64,000 bases of DNA from 2-02-FULL-55-14 sp964473365 (GCA_964473365.1 CAYYOV010000013.1:1-64000), one strand, 5' to 3'; shown: positions 53,108 through 63,493, counted from the first letter of the stretch. Notes: generated by a model not told the origin, from the letters alone. Numbers and translations: made by a program.

Positions 53108-53827
53108 ATGGGGATTCCTCAATCGCGGATGACGCCAGGGCGGGTGACGGTCGTCGACCTCGGCCGTACGCGGTACGCCGAGGCGTGGGACCTGCAACGC
53201 CAGTGTTGGGAGCGGCGGGTTCGCGGCGACGTCGGAGACCTGCTCCTTCTCACGGAACATGAGCCGGTTTACACGATCGGTAAGGGAGGCGATGCCAATC
53301 ATGTCCTCGCCGATGAAGCGGAGCTATCGAGGACCGGTGCAGAGATGTTTCGCATCGACCGCGGCGGCGACGTGACGTACCACGGACCGGGCCAGATCGT
53401 CGGATATCCGATCATCGACCTCCATGGACGGCAGGACCTGCACCGCTATTTGCGAGACCTGGAAGAAGTGATCATCCGTTCGCTCCGGACGTTCGGGATC
53501 GAGGGCAGTCGGGATGAAGGATTGACGGGCGTCTGGGTGGGGAGCGACAAGATCGCGGCGTTGGGCGTAAAGGTCAGTCGATGGGTGACGATGCACGGCT
53601 TCGCGCTGAATGTCTCCACGGACCTGCGTCGATTCGATCGAATTATCCCTTGCGGAATATTCCACAAGGGAGTCACCTCGATGGAGAACGTGCTTGGCCG
53701 ACGCGTCGACGCGAGCGACGTGCAGCAGGCCTTGACGCATGCCTTCGCTGAGGTGTTTGCGTTACAGCTCCGAAGCGGACGGATCGACGACCTGAAACCG
53801 GGACCAGCGATCACTCCTGCAGCGTAA
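53108..53827 (+). CDS. lipB: Octanoyl-ACP:protein octanoyltransferase
   Basis: LipB moves octanoate from acyl carrier protein to the lipoyl domains of E2 proteins, the first step of lipoate assembly. The product is up to 239 residues; a second ATG at 53129 would remove seven. Family signatures are LLTEHEPVYTIGK, RGGDVTYHGPGQIVGYPI, the catalytic lysine in SDKIAALGVK and the catalytic cysteine in IIPCGI. It lies between E3 and E1 of the complex it modifies. The lipoyl synthase gene is at the far end of the same cluster. Confidence 0.95.
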   Translation: MGIPQSRMTPGRVTVVDLGRTRYAEAWDLQRQCWERRVRGDVGDLLLLTEHEPVYTIGKGGDANHVLADEAELSRTGAEMFRIDRGGDVTYHGPGQIVGYPIIDLHGRQDLHRYLRDLEEVIIRSLRTFGIEGSRDEGLTGVWVGSDKIAALGVKVSRWVTMHGFALNVSTDLRRFDRIIPCGIFHKGVTSMENVLGRRVDASDVQQALTHAFAEVFALQLRSGRIDDLKPGPAITPAA

Positions 53828-53890
53828 GCAAGAACGACGAGATGGATTGACTGTGGGTATCGTATTCACAACAAAAGGCGACTGCATCTG

Positions 53891-55714
53891 ATGGGAAAGA
53901 CCGCGACGGCGAAGGAGCGTGCAACCTCGCAGCTCCCCCACGGCCTGACGAAGGAACAGGTCCTGGCGGCCTACCGAACGATGCTCACGGCACGGCGCAT
54001 CGACGAAAAGCATCTCATTCTTCTCAAGCAGGGGAAGTCGTTCTTCCACATCGGCGGGTCCGGCCACGAGGCTGCTCAAGTGGGCGCTGCACTCGCTTTG
54101 CGTCCGGGTCACGACTGGCCCAATTGCTACTACCGCGACGTAGCCTTTGCGTTGCAGAATGGGATGACAGCTGAGGAGGTCTTCCTCGCGGCTCTGCATC
54201 GGGCGGAGGATCCCAGCAGCGGCGCGCGTCAAATGCCATCACACTGGGGCAAGAAGAGCGCCCGCATGGTGACGCAATCGAGCCCAACGGGCACNNNNNN
54301 NNNNNNNNNNNNNNNNNNNNNNNNNNNNNNNNNNNNNNNNNNNNNNNNNNNNNNNNNNNNNNNNNNNNNNNNNNNNNNNNNNNNNNNNNNNNNNGGGAAG
54401 GGGCCGACGCTGCTCGTCGCACACACCGTTCGATTGTTGCCGCACTCGTCGTCCGACGACCACGCCAAGTATCGCACCAAGGAAGAGATCGAGCGGGACA
54501 AGAAACTCGACCCGATCCCGAAACTGACGACGTGGCTGATCGAACAGGGGATCCTGACCGACGCGACCGCCACCGAGATGGTCGAATCAGTCAAAGCAGA
54601 GGTTGATCGAGCCGCCGACTGGGCCGAAAGCCGTCCGGTACCGGATCCGTCCACGGTCATGGACCATCTCTACGGCGAGGCGCATGCGACGAGGCCGGAG
54701 GGTTTTGTCGAGCCAGAGCACGCGGGTGCCAAGGTCGTGTTGGTTGATGCGATCAATCACGCATTGTCCGAGGAGATGGAGCGCAACGCGAAAGTTGTCG
54801 TATTTGGCGAGGACGTTGCCGGTGGCAAGGGTGGTGTGTTCACAGCGACGAGGGGCCTGACCGCGACGTTCGGTCCGGAACGGTGTTTCAACTCGCCGTT
54901 GGCCGAGGCCAGCATCATGGGCGTTGCCATCGGAATGTCACTGCGTGGATGGAAGCCGGTCCCTGAGATCCAGTTTGGCGACTATATCTGGCCGGCGTTC
55001 ATTCAGATCCGTGACGAGCTGGCCATGCTCCGCTATCGGTCGAACGGCGCCTGGCCGTGTCCGGTCGTCATCCGCGTACCTGTCGGCGGCTACATCCACG
55101 GCGGTCATTACCACAGTCAATCGATCGAGGCGTTCTTCGCCCACATTCCCGGCCTGCGACTGGCGTTCCCGTCGAACGCTGCGGACGCCAAAGGTTTGCT
55201 CAAGGCGGCGATCCGTGGCGACGATCCGGTGCTGTTCATGGAGCACAAGGGTCTGTATCGCCAGGGCTACGCATCGTCGCCGGAGCCGTCAGCGGATTAC
55301 GTGCTGCCGTTCGGCGTGGCCGCGACACGCCGGGTCGGAACGGACCTGACCGTTGTGACGTGGGGATTCATGGTACAGCAATCCCTCGAAGCGGCACGGA
55401 TGGCGGAGGCGAAGGGCATCAGCGTTGAGGTCATCGACCTGCGGACGCTTAATCCCCTCGACGAAGCCACCATCTTCGCGTCGGTGCGCAAGACGAACAA
55501 GGTGATCGTGGCCCACGAGGATACGCTGACAGGTGGATTCGGGGCGGAGATCGTTGCGCGGATCACGGACCAATGCTTTGAGCACCTCGACGCGCCGGTG
55601 GCGCGCGTCGCGGCGAAGGACATTCCGGTGCCCTATGCTCCGACGCTCGAAGACGCGATGTTGCCGTCGAAGGGTGATGTACTCGCGGCGATCGAGCGCC
55701 TTGCTGCCTATTGA
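53891..55714 (+). CDS. 2-oxoacid dehydrogenase E1, fused alpha and beta (gap inside)
   Basis: The thiamine-dependent E1 decarboxylates a 2-oxoacid and acylates E2. The alpha part starts with a disordered lead, then RRIDEKHLILLKQG and the GGSGHEAAQVG and CYYRDVAFAL segments. The gap at 54295 removes the thiamine-diphosphate GDG..N motif. After it come HSSSDDHAKYRTKEE and the alpha C terminus, then the beta part from about residue 285 as numbered here: VVFGEDVAGGKGGVF, FNSPLAEASIMGVAIG, RVPVGGYIHGGHYHSQS, and VIDLRTLNPLD. Alpha and beta are usually separate; fused forms are common in Bacteroidota. The type resembles branched-chain or generic 2-oxoacid E1 more than E. coli AceE. About 115 residues are probably missing. 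Confidence 0.9.
   Translation: MGKTATAKERATSQLPHGLTKEQVLAAYRTMLTARRIDEKHLILLKQGKSFFHIGGSGHEAAQVGAALALRPGHDWPNCYYRDVAFALQNGMTAEEVFLAALHRAEDPSSGARQMPSHWGKKSARMVTQSSPTGXXXXXXXXXXXXXXXXXXXXXXXXXXXXXXXXXXGKGPTLLVAHTVRLLPHSSSDDHAKYRTKEEIERDKKLDPIPKLTTWLIEQGILTDATATEMVESVKAEVDRAADWAESRPVPDPSTVMDHLYGEAHATRPEGFVEPEHAGAKVVLVDAINHALSEEMERNAKVVVFGEDVAGGKGGVFTATRGLTATFGPERCFNSPLAEASIMGVAIGMSLRGWKPVPEIQFGDYIWPAFIQIRDELAMLRYRSNGAWPCPVVIRVPVGGYIHGGHYHSQSIEAFFAHIPGLRLAFPSNAADAKGLLKAAIRGDDPVLFMEHKGLYRQGYASSPEPSADYVLPFGVAATRRVGTDLTVVTWGFMVQQSLEAARMAEAKGISVEVIDLRTLNPLDEATIFASVRKTNKVIVAHEDTLTGGFGAEIVARITDQCFEHLDAPVARVAAKDIPVPYAPTLEDAMLPSKGDVLAAIERLAAY
54295..54394. other. Assembly gap, 100 N, real missing sequence in E1
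   Basis: The flanks differ. The missing segment covers the thiamine-diphosphate-binding core of the alpha half, about 345 bp by comparison with the family layout. Confidence 0.8.
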
Positions 55715-55833
55715 GATGACACGAGCACACGCCGCTGCTCCGAACGCTGCGGACGTTGGTCGAGTGAACGTCGTTCAGTGTTGTGCGCCATTGCGCCGAA
55801 TTGTGACTCACTTTTCAACAGGGACGGACCTGC

Positions 55834-57293
55834 ATGCTGGTTGACGTCGTCATGCCCAAGATGGGCGAGAGCATCCAGGAAGGGAAGATCCTTCGCTGGG
55901 CGAAGAAGGTCGGCGAGAAGATCGCGAAGGACGAGACGATCCTCGAGATCAGCACCGACAAGGTGGACTCGGAGATCCCGTCGCCTGTTGGAGGCGTTCT
56001 CGCTGCGATCGTGGTCCAGGAACAGGAGACCGTCCCGGTCGGAACAGTGATCGCCAAGGTCGAGACCGATGCGTCGGCAAAACTCGACGCCGCCGCGTCT
56101 GCGCCGGCGCCGACGAAGGCTGCCCCGGTCCCGGACGCGGGGCCGACCGCGGTTGCCTCTGCAATGACGACCAGCCACGTGCCCACCAGGGACGGAGACG
56201 ACCGTTTCTATTCACCTCTCGTCCGGTCGATCGCGAAGCAGGAGGGACTGAGCGCACAGGACCTGGCCCGGATCAGCGGTTCTGGCGCCGGCGGACGGGT
56301 GACGAAACACGATGTGCTGGGGTATCTGAAGAACCGGCCAGCCGCGGCCGGCGGACATGGCATGCCCCGGTTCGACGCCACGATCCAGAAGATGGACCTC
56401 GCTGAGCTGCAGAAGAAGTATCCCGCCCCGCGCCACGAGATCCTGCAGATGGACAATGTGCAGCAGAAGATGGCGGAGCACATGCTGCGCAGCATCGCGA
56501 CCTCTCCACACGTGCAGGCGATCGACGAGGTCGATGTGACGGGGCTGGTGAATTATCGAGCGAAAGAGGGCGCGGCGTTCGAGCGGCGCGAAGGATTCAA
56601 GCTCACCTACACCCCCTTCTTCTTCAAGGCTGTCGCCGATGCGCTCAAGGAATTCCCGATCGTCAATAGCTCTGTCGAAGGCGACAAGATCATCCTGAAG
56701 AAGTTCATCAACATCGGCATGGCGGTGGCGGCCCCTTCAGGGCTGATCGTGCCGGTGCTCAAGAATTGCGAAGAAAAGAGCTTCCTCGGCATCGCGCGGG
56801 CGATCAACGATATTGCCGTCAGGACCCGCGGCAAGAAGTTGCAGCCGGACGAGATCACCGGCGGGACGTTCACGATCACCAACTACGGCATCTTCGGGAA
56901 CATCATCGGGATCCCGATCATCAACCAGCCGCAGGTGGCGATCCTGGGGACGGGAGCGATCAAGAAGCGTCCTGTCGTCATCACGGACGCCGATGGGACC
57001 GACCTGATCGGTATCCGGTCGATGATGTACCTGACATTGTCCTTCGATCACCGCATCATCGACGGCGCCATTGGCGGCCAGTTCCTGGCGAAGGTGAAGC
57101 AGGGGATCGAGNNNNNNNNNNNNNNNNNNNNNNNNNNNNNNNNNNNNNNNNNNNNNNNNNNNNNNNNNNNNNNNNNNNNNNNNNNNNNNNNNNNNNNNNN
57201 NNNNNNNNNNNCATCGACGGCGCCATTGGCGGCCAGTTCCTGGCGAAGGTGAAGCAGGGGATCGAGAGCTTCGATTTTGGAAAGATCGCCTAG
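55834..57293 (+). CDS. 2-oxoacid dehydrogenase E2 acyltransferase (gap artefact inside)
   Basis: Collapsing the duplicated 55 bp around the gap at 57112 gives 434 residues ending KVKQGIESFDFGKIA; reading through the Ns instead gives a false C terminus. Domains: one lipoyl domain (1-80) with the modified lysine K43 (STDKVDSE), an Ala/Pro linker, a peripheral-subunit-binding domain (about 124-165, SPLVRSIAKQEGLSAQDL) and the catalytic domain (about 195-434) with H406 and D410 in FDHRIIDG. It transfers the acyl group from E1 to CoA. One lipoyl domain and the sequence type fit a branched-chain or generic 2-oxoacid complex. Confidence 0.93.
57112..57211. other. Assembly gap, 100 N, inside a 55-bp duplication
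   Basis: Bases 57057-57111 recur exactly at 57212-57266. Removing one copy restores the E2 C terminus, so nothing is missing. Confidence 0.95.
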
Positions 57294-57298
57294 GTCAC

Positions 57299-58267
57299 AT
57301 GGGGCCCGGTGCGCGCACGGGCCTGGACCCACTTGAGTCGAAGGTATCGAGAGAGGATCTGCACCGCGTGGAGATCATTATCGGTGAGGTTGCAGCAAAG
57401 GAAGCCACTCCTTCCGCCCCGCGGCGGCCGGAATGGCTGAAGGCCCGGATCCCGGGAGGGGAGACGTATGCCCGGTTGCACGGCATCATGCGCACGCACA
57501 ACCTTCATACGGTGTGCGAAGAGGCCCGCTGTCCGAACATGGGTGAATGCTGGAACCACGGGACGGCGACGTTCATGATCCTGGGGGATACCTGCACCCG
57601 TTCGTGCGGGTTCTGTGCGGTCAAGACGGGCCGGCCGGAATATGGGCTTGATTGGGATGAACCCCGTCGCGTGGTAGAGGCGGTTGAGCGGATGTCGATC
57701 CGTCACGCCGTCATTACGTCGGTCAATCGAGATGAGCGGAAGGATGGCGGTGCGCCGATCTTTGCTGAAACGATCCGACTCATTCGTGAGCGCGTTCCCG
57801 GATGCACGATCGAAGTCCTCATCCCGGACTTCAAGGGGCATGAAGAGGCGCTCACGATCGTGCTCGACGCCGCTCCGGACATCCTTAACCACAATCTCGA
57901 AACGGTCCCCCGGCTGTATCGCACCGTCCGGCCGCAGGCCAACTACCGCCAGTCGCTCGAAGTGCTCGAGCGGTCGAAACGACGCGGCGCTCGAACGAAG
58001 ACCGGCCTGATGCTCGGGATCGGTGAACGGATGGAAGAGGTTGTCGAGGTCCTGCGGGACTGTCGCTCGGTGGACGTCGACATACTCACGCTCGGACAGT
58101 ATCTGCAACCGACAAAGGAACATCTGCCGATCGATCGGTATGTGCATCCTGACGAGTTCGCAGAACTGAAGCGTGTCGGGCTTGAGTTGGGATTCAAACA
58201 TGTGGAATCGGGGCCGTTGGTGCGCAGCTCCTATCACGCGGAGAAAGCGGTCGAAGCACGAGATTGA
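57299..58267 (+). CDS. lipA: Lipoyl synthase
   Basis: LipA is a radical SAM enzyme that inserts two sulfurs into the octanoyl chain on E2. The 322-residue protein has the auxiliary cluster motif CEEARCPNMGEC, the radical SAM motif CTRSCGFC, TSVNRDERKDGG and a C-terminal SGPLVRSSYHAE with the RSSY segment that ligates the auxiliary cluster. It starts five bases after the E2 stop; a GTG at 57368 is another possible start. It completes an E3-lipB-E1-E2-lipA cluster. Confidence 0.96.
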   Translation: MGPGARTGLDPLESKVSREDLHRVEIIIGEVAAKEATPSAPRRPEWLKARIPGGETYARLHGIMRTHNLHTVCEEARCPNMGECWNHGTATFMILGDTCTRSCGFCAVKTGRPEYGLDWDEPRRVVEAVERMSIRHAVITSVNRDERKDGGAPIFAETIRLIRERVPGCTIEVLIPDFKGHEEALTIVLDAAPDILNHNLETVPRLYRTVRPQANYRQSLEVLERSKRRGARTKTGLMLGIGERMEEVVEVLRDCRSVDVDILTLGQYLQPTKEHLPIDRYVHPDEFAELKRVGLELGFKHVESGPLVRSSYHAEKAVEARD

Positions 58268-58345
58268 GGCGTGGAGCCAGAGACCAGAAGTGGGAGTGCA
58301 GAAGGCCCGCGCCACGGTTCTCATCAGTCTTCGCTCCGCTATTGA

Positions 58346-58366
58346 CCATTCACCATTTACTATTCA
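58346..58366 (+). repeat. Three 7-base tandem units downstream of lipA
   Basis: The bases read CCATTCA, CCATTTA, CTATTCA, in the 123-bp space between lipA and psd. They resemble short AT-richer arrays found in intergenic DNA of many bacteria (recalled, not searched). Confidence 0.55.
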
Positions 58367-58390
58367 CGTTCCAAGTTCTTCGCCTGTCCC

Positions 58391-59041
58391 ATGATCACTC
58401 GATACGGATACGACGTCTACTTCACCGTCCTGGCGCTGTGCGTTATCGTGGGCGTGTTGGCGATCCTGTTTGTGGAGCCGAAATGGCTCCGGTACGGCCT
58501 TCTGGTCCTCTCGGCCGCTATGGCGTTGTTTGCGACAAACTTCTTCCGGGACCCGGACCGCACCACGCCGAATGATGAGAAGAGCATCATCGCGCCGGCG
58601 GATGGAAAGGTGCTCCATGTGCGAGAAGTGGACCAGCCTGAGTATATCGGTGGAAAGGCAACCGTCGTTGCCATTTTCATGTCGCCGCTGAATGTACACG
58701 TGAATCGTAATCCCATCTCGGGGACCGTTCGACACCTTCGCTACGTCAAAGGGGAGTATTTCGCGGCGTTCGAGGACAAGGCCTCGGAGGCGAATGAGCA
58801 GATGGTCATCGGAATGGAGAATCAGTACGGAAAGGTCCTGTTCAAGCAGATCGCAGGGTTCGTTGCACGGCGGATCGTGTGCACGTTGACGGACGGACAG
58901 GCCGTAAAGGCCGGTGAGCGGTTCGGTATGATCAAGTTTGGATCGAGGGTCGACGTCTATTTCGACCCGGGGGCAACCGTTCGGGTGAATCCGGGCGAGA
59001 TGACCGTTGCGGGTGAGACTGTGCTCGCGACGTATCGATAA
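58391..59041 (+). CDS. psd: Phosphatidylserine decarboxylase, short soluble-type
   Basis: Psd decarboxylates phosphatidylserine to phosphatidylethanolamine at the inner membrane. The 216-residue proenzyme has two N-terminal membrane helices (about 8-50), then FFRDPDRTTP, IAPADGKV, SPLNVHVNRNP and the self-cleavage site FGSRVD, where S185 becomes the pyruvoyl group. The length fits the short prokaryotic subtype. Its substrate is made by PssA, encoded 18 bp downstream. Confidence 0.95.
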   Translation: MITRYGYDVYFTVLALCVIVGVLAILFVEPKWLRYGLLVLSAAMALFATNFFRDPDRTTPNDEKSIIAPADGKVLHVREVDQPEYIGGKATVVAIFMSPLNVHVNRNPISGTVRHLRYVKGEYFAAFEDKASEANEQMVIGMENQYGKVLFKQIAGFVARRIVCTLTDGQAVKAGERFGMIKFGSRVDVYFDPGATVRVNPGEMTVAGETVLATYR

Positions 59042-59059
59042 CCACTCCAGGATACCTCC

Positions 59060-59815
59060 ATGAAGATCACGAGGGCCGTCGTACCGAGTCTGTTCACGAC
59101 GCTCAATGTCTTCTGCGGATTCCTCTCGATCGTGCATGCCAGTCAGGGCCGCATCGAACTGGCGGCGTGGTTCATCATCCTCGCGGGCGTCTTCGATACG
59201 CTCGACGGGGTCATGGCCCGCATCACACGTTCGTCCAGCCAATTCGGCGTCGAGCTCGATTCGCTTTCGGACGTCGTATCGTTCGGGGCTGCACCGGCAT
59301 TCCTCGTCTGGAAGGTCTCGCTCAACGAATTCGGTCAATGGGGGCTCATCATCGCCGCCTTTCCCCTTGTGTTCGGAGCCATCCGTCTTGCCCGGTTCAA
59401 CGTGCAACTCGTCGGGTTTGACAAATCGCATTTCACTGGCATGCCGATCCCGATGCAGGCCATCACGATCTGTGCCTTCCTCCTCCAGTACGCGGGCGAG
59501 AACGGCGCATTGACCGGCTGGCCGAAGGACGCCCTCGCCCCGATGACGATCGCCCTGGGCCTTTTGATGGTGAGCCGCGTGAAGTACGACGCGATGCCGA
59601 AGCTCTCGCGGAAGGAGTTGGCCGCGCATCCGTGGAAGGTCGTGAGCTTCATTGTCGCGGGCCTGATCGTCATCTTTTCGAAAGGCGAGTATCTTTTCGC
59701 CGTCCTGTCGGCCTTCATCCTGTTCGGCATTATCCGGGCGGGGCTGACAAAACTCCGCGGCTCACGGGATCCCGAGGCCGACGACGAACCGGAACCGTCA
59801 AGTGTGGATGTCTGA
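59060..59815 (+). CDS. pssA: CDP-diacylglycerol-serine O-phosphatidyltransferase
   Basis: PssA makes phosphatidylserine from CDP-diacylglycerol and serine. The 251-residue membrane protein carries the CDP-alcohol phosphotransferase motif in full, spread over DTLDGVMAR and FGVELDSLSD (DG..AR, then G...D...D), within about seven to eight helices, and a short acidic tail. With psd it forms the phosphatidylethanolamine pathway. The end of the gene lies 28 bp before purS. Confidence 0.95.
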   Translation: MKITRAVVPSLFTTLNVFCGFLSIVHASQGRIELAAWFIILAGVFDTLDGVMARITRSSSQFGVELDSLSDVVSFGAAPAFLVWKVSLNEFGQWGLIIAAFPLVFGAIRLARFNVQLVGFDKSHFTGMPIPMQAITICAFLLQYAGENGALTGWPKDALAPMTIALGLLMVSRVKYDAMPKLSRKELAAHPWKVVSFIVAGLIVIFSKGEYLFAVLSAFILFGIIRAGLTKLRGSRDPEADDEPEPSSVDV

Positions 59816-59843
59816 ACATCGACCGTCGAACGAAAGGTCTGCC

Positions 59844-60095
59844 GTGTATCATGCAAAAGTCGTCGTAACGCTCCGCCGCTCGATCCTCGACCCGCAAGGG
59901 AAAGCCGTCGAGCACGGCATCCATACGCTGGGCCACAAGGCCGTGGAGAATGTGCGGATCGGCAAGATGGTTGAAATGAACATCGACGTTGCGTCAAAGG
60001 CCGAGGCGGAACGCATCGCCACCGAAGCGGCAGGCAAGCTGCTGGCGAATCCGGTCATGGAAGACTACCACGTGACGGTGGAGAAGGTCGGATGA
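59844..60095 (+). CDS. purS: Phosphoribosylformylglycinamidine synthase subunit PurS
   Basis: The GTG at 59844 gives the expected 83-residue PurS, starting MYHAKVVVTLRRSILDPQG. PurS helps carry ammonia from PurQ to PurL in the fourth step of purine synthesis. Visible are the first strand with LDPQGKAVEHG, the GHKAVENVRIGK motif and the short C-terminal strand VTVEKVG. It overlaps purQ by four bases. PurL is not in this window. Confidence 0.93.
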   Translation: MYHAKVVVTLRRSILDPQGKAVEHGIHTLGHKAVENVRIGKMVEMNIDVASKAEAERIATEAAGKLLANPVMEDYHVTVEKVG

Positions 60096-60832
60096 AGCGA
60101 GTCCGATTCGGCGTGATCGTTTTTCCCGGGTCGAATTGCGACCACGATGCGCATCACGTGGCCAGCGCGATCCTTGGCCAGGAGGCTCGCTTCATTTGGC
60201 ACAAGGAGGGTTCGATCGGCGACCTGGATGTCGTGATCGTTCCCGGCGGTTTCTCGTATGGTGACTATCTCCGTTGTGGTGCGATCGCGAGGTTCTCGCC
60301 CGTCATGCAGGATGTGGTGCGTTTCGCGCAACGAGGTGGCCTGGTCGTCGGCATCTGCAACGGCTTCCAGATCCTGACCGAAGCCGGACTGCTGCCGGGA
60401 GTGCTACTGCGTAATGCATCGCTTCGGTTCGTCTGCAAAGACGTCCATCTGCGCGTGGAGCGGACCGATCTTGCGTGGACGAACCATTGCAAGCCCGGAG
60501 AGGCGCTGCGCGTTCCGATCGCGCATGGCGAAGGGAACTACTTTGCGGAAGCGGAGACGATCAAACGGATCGAAGGGAACGGGCAGGTCGTTTTCCGGTA
60601 TTCCGAACCGGATGGCCGGCTCACGGACGCGGCAAACCCGAACGGCTCAGTGAACAACATCGCGGGCATCGTCAACGAACAAGGGAATGTGCTCGGCCTC
60701 ATGCCGCATCCAGAGCGGGCCTCCGACCCGGCGCTCGGGAACATCGACGGCCGGATGATCTTTGATGGACTTGTTGCAGCTGTACTCTCGTCACATGCCG
60801 GCGTCGCAGTCACACCGGCGGAAAGGAACTGA
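60092..60832 (+). CDS. purQ: Phosphoribosylformylglycinamidine synthase subunit PurQ
   Basis: PurQ is the glutaminase that supplies ammonia to PurL. The 246-residue class I amidotransferase has FPGSNCDHDA, the oxyanion strand PGGFSYGDYLR, nucleophile C89 in GICNGFQIL and the histidine/glutamate pair in LMPHPERA. The length is usual for the PurS-dependent form. It overlaps purS, and tatA starts three bases after its stop. Confidence 0.96.
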   Translation: MKRVRFGVIVFPGSNCDHDAHHVASAILGQEARFIWHKEGSIGDLDVVIVPGGFSYGDYLRCGAIARFSPVMQDVVRFAQRGGLVVGICNGFQILTEAGLLPGVLLRNASLRFVCKDVHLRVERTDLAWTNHCKPGEALRVPIAHGEGNYFAEAETIKRIEGNGQVVFRYSEPDGRLTDAANPNGSVNNIAGIVNEQGNVLGLMPHPERASDPALGNIDGRMIFDGLVAAVLSSHAGVAVTPAERN

Positions 60833-60834
60833 AC

Positions 60835-61041
60835 ATGTTCGGCAATCTCGGCGGCAGCGAACTCTTTCTCATTCTTCTGATCGTCCTCGTGTTCTTCGGC
60901 GCCAAGAAGCTTCCAGAATTGGCAAAAGGGCTTGGACAGGGCATCCGTGAGTTTCGCAAGGCGGCAAAGGACGTTCAGGATGAGGTAGAGAAGGAGGCGA
61001 AGAAGCTGGACGATTCCACGAAGCCAAACGATCCGAAGTGA
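60835..61041 (+). CDS. tatA: Twin-arginine translocase subunit TatA/E
   Basis: This 68-residue protein has a single N-terminal membrane helix (SELFLILLIVLVFFG), a hinge with the conserved FGAKKLPEL, an amphipathic helix (ELAKGLGQGIREFRKA) and a charged tail. TatA oligomers form the pore-like part of the Tat system for folded proteins. The TatC gene is not in the window. It overlaps gatA at its stop (GTGA). Confidence 0.93.
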   Translation: MFGNLGGSELFLILLIVLVFFGAKKLPELAKGLGQGIREFRKAAKDVQDEVEKEAKKLDDSTKPNDPK

Positions 61042-62483
61042 GCTTCTCCGTCCAACATCGGTCGTTCGACCAGATCCGTCGGGATCTGGCCGCAGGCACC
61101 GCGACGGTCGAGGAGATCACGGCCGCGTACCTCGCCGCGGCAGAGACACGGTCGTCGCTCAACGCCTTCATCAGTCTTTTTGGACACGAAGCGTTGGCGG
61201 AGGCCAGGGAGGTTGACCAAAAGCGGAAGGCCGGAACGGCCGGACCGCTGGCAGGCATGGTCGTGTCGATCAAGGACGCCATCAGCGTCGCCGGACATCG
61301 GCTGACCGCCGGGTCCCGTATTCTCGAGAATTTCGTTTCACCATACGACGCGACCGTCGTTGCCCGTCTCAAAGCGGCGGATGCGATCATCATCGGCAAG
61401 ACAAACCTGGACGAGTTCGCCATGGGCTCGTCGACCGAGCATTCGGCGTACGGACGCGTCGAACATCCCCTCGATGGCGCACTGGTTCCGGGAGGGTCCT
61501 CCGGCGGCTCGGCCGTAGCAGTTGCGGCCGGACTTTCGACGACCTCGCTCGGGTCAGACACGGGCGGTTCGATCCGCCAGCCAGCGGCATTCACCGGCGT
61601 GGTGGGCCTCAAGCCGACCTACGGCCGAGTCTCACGCTATGGATTGGTGGCATTCGCGTCGTCGTTCGATACGATCGGGCCGTTCGCGCTCACTGTTGCA
61701 GACGCCGCGCGTGTCCTGCAAACGATCGCCGGCCCCGATGCGTGCGATTCCACGTCGTCCTCCACAGCCGTTCCCGATCTCCTGTCAGCTCTCGGGCAGC
61801 CGGTGAAGGGATTGCGGGTCGGCCTTCCCAAGGAATACTACGCGGAAGGTCTCCAGCCTGCGGTCCGGGCAGCTGTTGAGCGCCAGATCGAACGTCTCCG
61901 TGAAGCCGGTGCGGTCATCACCGAAGTCAGCTTGCCGCATTCCGCCTTTACGATCGCCACATACTACATCCTGGCGACGGCGGAAGCCTCGTCGAATCTC
62001 GCCCGATACGACGGCGCACGGTACGGATTCCGTACGAAAGGCGCCCACGACCTCACGGACATGTATCTCCGTTCGCGGTCAGAGGGATTCGGTGCCGAGG
62101 TCAAACGTCGGATCATGCTCGGCACGTACGTCCTTTCCGCCGGATACTATGATGCCTACTACGGCAAAGGCCAGCGTGTCCGGCGCCTGATCAAGGAAGA
62201 TTTCGACAAGGCGTTCGCGCAGGTCGATTGCCTCGTGACGCCCACGACACCGTCGACGGCCTTCCGCGCCGGCGAGAAATCGAACGATCCGCTCCAGATG
62301 TACCTTTCGGATATCTATACGGTCTCGGCGAATCTGGCCGGTATCCCCGGCATCAGCCTCCCATGTGGTGTCGACGAAGCTGGACGTCCGATCGGCGTCC
62401 AGGTGCTCGGACGCCAGTTCGACGAGCCCACCATTCTTCGCGTTGCCGCGTTTCTTGAAGCGGCCGCACCACCACATACCTGA
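61038..62483 (+). CDS. gatA: Asp/Glu-tRNA amidotransferase subunit A
   Basis: GatA is the glutaminase of the GatCAB complex, which converts Glu-tRNA-Gln or Asp-tRNA-Asn to the amidated forms. The 481-residue amidase-signature protein has catalytic K79 (VSIKDAIS), the serine-rich PGGSSGGSAVAV and the nucleophile region DTGGSIRQPAAFTG, then GLKPTYGRVSRYG. It begins with a GTG within the tatA stop. A window tRNA-Gln is one possible client, but whether GlnRS is also present cannot be seen here. Confidence 0.95.
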   Translation: MSFSVQHRSFDQIRRDLAAGTATVEEITAAYLAAAETRSSLNAFISLFGHEALAEAREVDQKRKAGTAGPLAGMVVSIKDAISVAGHRLTAGSRILENFVSPYDATVVARLKAADAIIIGKTNLDEFAMGSSTEHSAYGRVEHPLDGALVPGGSSGGSAVAVAAGLSTTSLGSDTGGSIRQPAAFTGVVGLKPTYGRVSRYGLVAFASSFDTIGPFALTVADAARVLQTIAGPDACDSTSSSTAVPDLLSALGQPVKGLRVGLPKEYYAEGLQPAVRAAVERQIERLREAGAVITEVSLPHSAFTIATYYILATAEASSNLARYDGARYGFRTKGAHDLTDMYLRSRSEGFGAEVKRRIMLGTYVLSAGYYDAYYGKGQRVRRLIKEDFDKAFAQVDCLVTPTTPSTAFRAGEKSNDPLQMYLSDIYTVSANLAGIPGISLPCGVDEAGRPIGVQVLGRQFDEPTILRVAAFLEAAAPPHT

Positions 62484-62494
62484 CTGAACACACC

Positions 62495-63493
<999 letters not shown>

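Noticed and set aside
57112..57252. Alternative 472-residue E2 ending
   Set aside because: It arises from reading through the Ns into the duplicated flank in the wrong frame; the collapsed join gives a normal 434-residue E2.
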